In this document: positions 7,201-7,464 of the stretch, one piece after another
Layout of the letters: every line of letters begins with the position of its first letter
Position numbering within the stretch: the stretch's first letter is position 1
Position numbers and translations under genes: made by a program
Notes under the pieces: model-generated
What the model was told of the DNA's origin: nothing
Databases searched by the model: none
The model's input: the letters and a program-made list of their open reading frames with translations, nothing else
Source: Actinomycetes bacterium
GTDB lineage: Bacteria > Actinomycetota > Actinomycetes > Actinomycetales > Cellulomonadaceae
Assembly (NCBI GenBank): GCA_023418375.1
Contig: JAEZZV010000027.1
Span: 1 to 7,464 of the forward strand
DNA length: 7,464 nucleotides
Direction: 5' to 3'

Positions 7201-7407
7201 AACGGCGCCGGCCACCCGGTGCCCGACCGCGTCGGCGAGATGGCCGCCCGCCAGAAGGTGCTCATCGAGATCGACCAGCTCTCCAAGTACCGCAAGTCGC
7301 AGGAGAACCCGGACATCCTCCGGCTCTACGACGAGTACTACGGCGAGCCGAACAGCCACGTCGCGCACGAGCTGCTGCACACGTCGTACGCCCCCTTCCG
7401 GGGCTGA
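4234..7407 (+). CDS. hydA: Single-chain [FeFe]-hydrogenase fused to a GltD-like NAD(P)H oxidoreductase
   Basis: This 1057-residue cytoplasmic protein probably interconverts H+ and H2 with NAD(P)H/NAD(P)+ in one chain. Domains in order: a [2Fe-2S] ferredoxin fold (1-90; Cys42, 54, 57, 74); a Cys-rich GltD-type N-terminal domain (about 100-180; His106 and Cys104, 110, 114, 118, then Cys153, 157, 161, 165); a flavin domain with GAGPSGL (210-216) and AGGDCATGP (483-491); an inserted NAD(P) domain with VGGGNTA (339-345) and YRRTRDEMPA (364-373); a linker CLECGC...C (581-592); two [4Fe-4S] motifs (Cys631/634/637/641 and 674/677/680/684); and the H-cluster domain with TSCCPGW (780-786), VPCLAKKYE (836-844) and EVMACPGGC (980-988), ending in the small-subunit-like HELLHTSY. 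The H-cluster ligands Cys783, 838, 984 and 988 are all present, as are Cys782, Glu762, Glu765 and Ser802 of the proton path. No signal peptide is seen. The layout fits the glutamate-synthase-linked group A2 of [FeFe] hydrogenases. Basic residues 365-368 suggest NADPH, by analogy with GltD. Activity needs HydEFG maturases, which are not in this window. Confidence 0.93.
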   Translation: MRALDENDRITVTVNNRETQVFGDLTILKSLVMEGIEIPSLCHDVRLKRSNGNCGLCVVEVSKDGETPRDVKACTTPITPGMVITTHSPRLEDYRKVRLEQLLCDHNADCVAPCVQTCPAGIDIQTYLKHVADGNYAAALRVIKDRNPFPSACGRVCPHPCEAECRRNLVEDPVNINHVKRFVADWDRAQETPWAPHLAESTGKRIAIVGAGPSGLSAAYYAAIAGHQVTVFEKQDHAGGMMRYGIPEYRLPKKTLDEEIAFIQALGVQIVTGISLGTQLHLEDLRRDFDAVYLAIGSWRASPMRIDGEHLEGVELGIDYLRHVTKGAKVNLGETVVVVGGGNTAIDCARTALRMGAKNVKLVYRRTRDEMPAEPIEIEEALHENIEMVFLTAPTSITIGENGRKQVHCVRMELGEPDRSGRRRPVVVEGSDFAIEADYVIGAIGQTTDTTFLYNDLPVRLNKWGDIDIDGTTMQTSELNIFAGGDCATGPATVIQAIAAGRRAAKALDDFVMRGYVRPSHEDYSCSRGTNEELPRAEFDDIPRLARAVMPALPPGSRVDSFIEVELGLTEEQARAEAARCLECGCSKQNHCALRNEATDHGVQFAPTLHVRPYTPIIEDHPFIVRDNNKCISCGRCVAACAEIEGVGVLAYQFSEGRLTVGTHNGLPLDQTDCVSCGQCVRACPCGALDYKRERGDVFTAINDPKKLVVGFVAPAVRTVIASEYDLSVEEASGFIAGLMRKVGFDKVFDFSFAADLTIMEETTEFLGRVTNGGTMPQFTSCCPGWVNLVERRHPELIPHLSSCKSPQQMMGATVKNHFAQQAGISLDDLYVVSIVPCLAKKYEAARPEFAPDEIRDVDAVLTTTEFLEMVQMLRLEPKDVEPGAFDEPYKRVTGAGVLFGASGGVAEAALRMAVEKLTGTPLVDDLDFEEVRGFEGLKEATIVAGETTVRVAVISGLNNVAPIAERMKNGEHPGYDLIEVMACPGGCINGAGHPVPDRVGEMAARQKVLIEIDQLSKYRKSQENPDILRLYDEYYGEPNSHVAHELLHTSYAPFRG

Positions 7408-7412
7408 GACTG

Positions 7413-7441
7413 CCTCCGCCCGCGAGCGAGCGGGCGTGAGG
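7413..7441 (+). terminator. Hairpin after the hydrogenase gene, possible terminator
   Basis: CCTC-CGCCCGC (7413-7423) pairs with GCGGGCG (7430-7436) and GAGG (7438-7441), leaving a 6-base loop and one bulged T at 7437, an 11-pair GC-rich stem starting 5 bases after the stop codon. There is no T-run after it, which is common for actinobacterial hairpin terminators, but it could equally be an RNA-stabilising or attenuating structure. Confidence 0.5.
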
Positions 7442-7464
7442 TCGGAGCCGGGCCGGTCCATGTC

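Noticed and set aside
4150..7461. Very long open frame antisense to the hydrogenase gene (over 1100 codons)
   Set aside because: Its product is a low-complexity Asp/Val/Leu/Arg-rich sequence without domains. In such GC-rich genes the antisense frame lacks stops because of the codon bias of the real gene.
7460..7464. ATG near the right edge as possible start of the next gene
   Set aside because: A GGAG lies 12 bases upstream, somewhat far, and only five bases remain in the window, so nothing can be supported about a coding region.

Overview
The window comes from a very GC-rich actinobacterium. Third codon positions are almost always G or C, GTG starts are used, and an IclR-type regulator and an iron-box-like site of the DtxR/IdeR type are visible. 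A facultatively anaerobic Micrococcales lineage such as Cellulomonadaceae would fit, but this is inference from gene content, not from a marker gene.

Layout: positions 1-2898 hold a minus-strand operon read glpF > dhaK > dhaL > dhaM, with dhaM cut by the left edge. It encodes a MIP-family channel and a PTS-dependent dihydroxyacetone kinase that phosphorylates dihydroxyacetone with phosphate from PEP. Divergently from it, on the plus strand, lies an IclR-family regulator (3099-3863). The 200-base gap between them (2899-3098) holds a tandem, partly palindromic operator-like repeat (2983-3019) between possible divergent promoters. This suggests a self-contained, effector-controlled module for uptake of glycerol or dihydroxyacetone.

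After a 370-base non-coding stretch (3864-4233) with locally lower GC comes one large plus-strand gene (4234-7407, 1057 aa). Its product joins a [2Fe-2S] domain, a GltD-like FAD/NAD(P)H oxidoreductase with its own Fe-S cysteines, a two-[4Fe-4S] ferredoxin module and a complete [FeFe]-hydrogenase H-cluster domain with the C-terminal small-subunit-like tail. The stretch upstream has a 14/19 match to the DtxR/IdeR iron box (4017-4035), a 20-of-24 dyad (4088-4111) and a leader hairpin. A hairpin (7413-7441) follows the gene.

How the parts may work together: if glycerol is oxidised to dihydroxyacetone by a dehydrogenase outside this window, the Dha kinase feeds dihydroxyacetone phosphate into glycolysis. 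The hydrogenase could then discharge surplus NAD(P)H as H2, or take up H2. The metabolic link between the two halves is inference from adjacency only. The hydrogenase architecture is the most notable item in the window.
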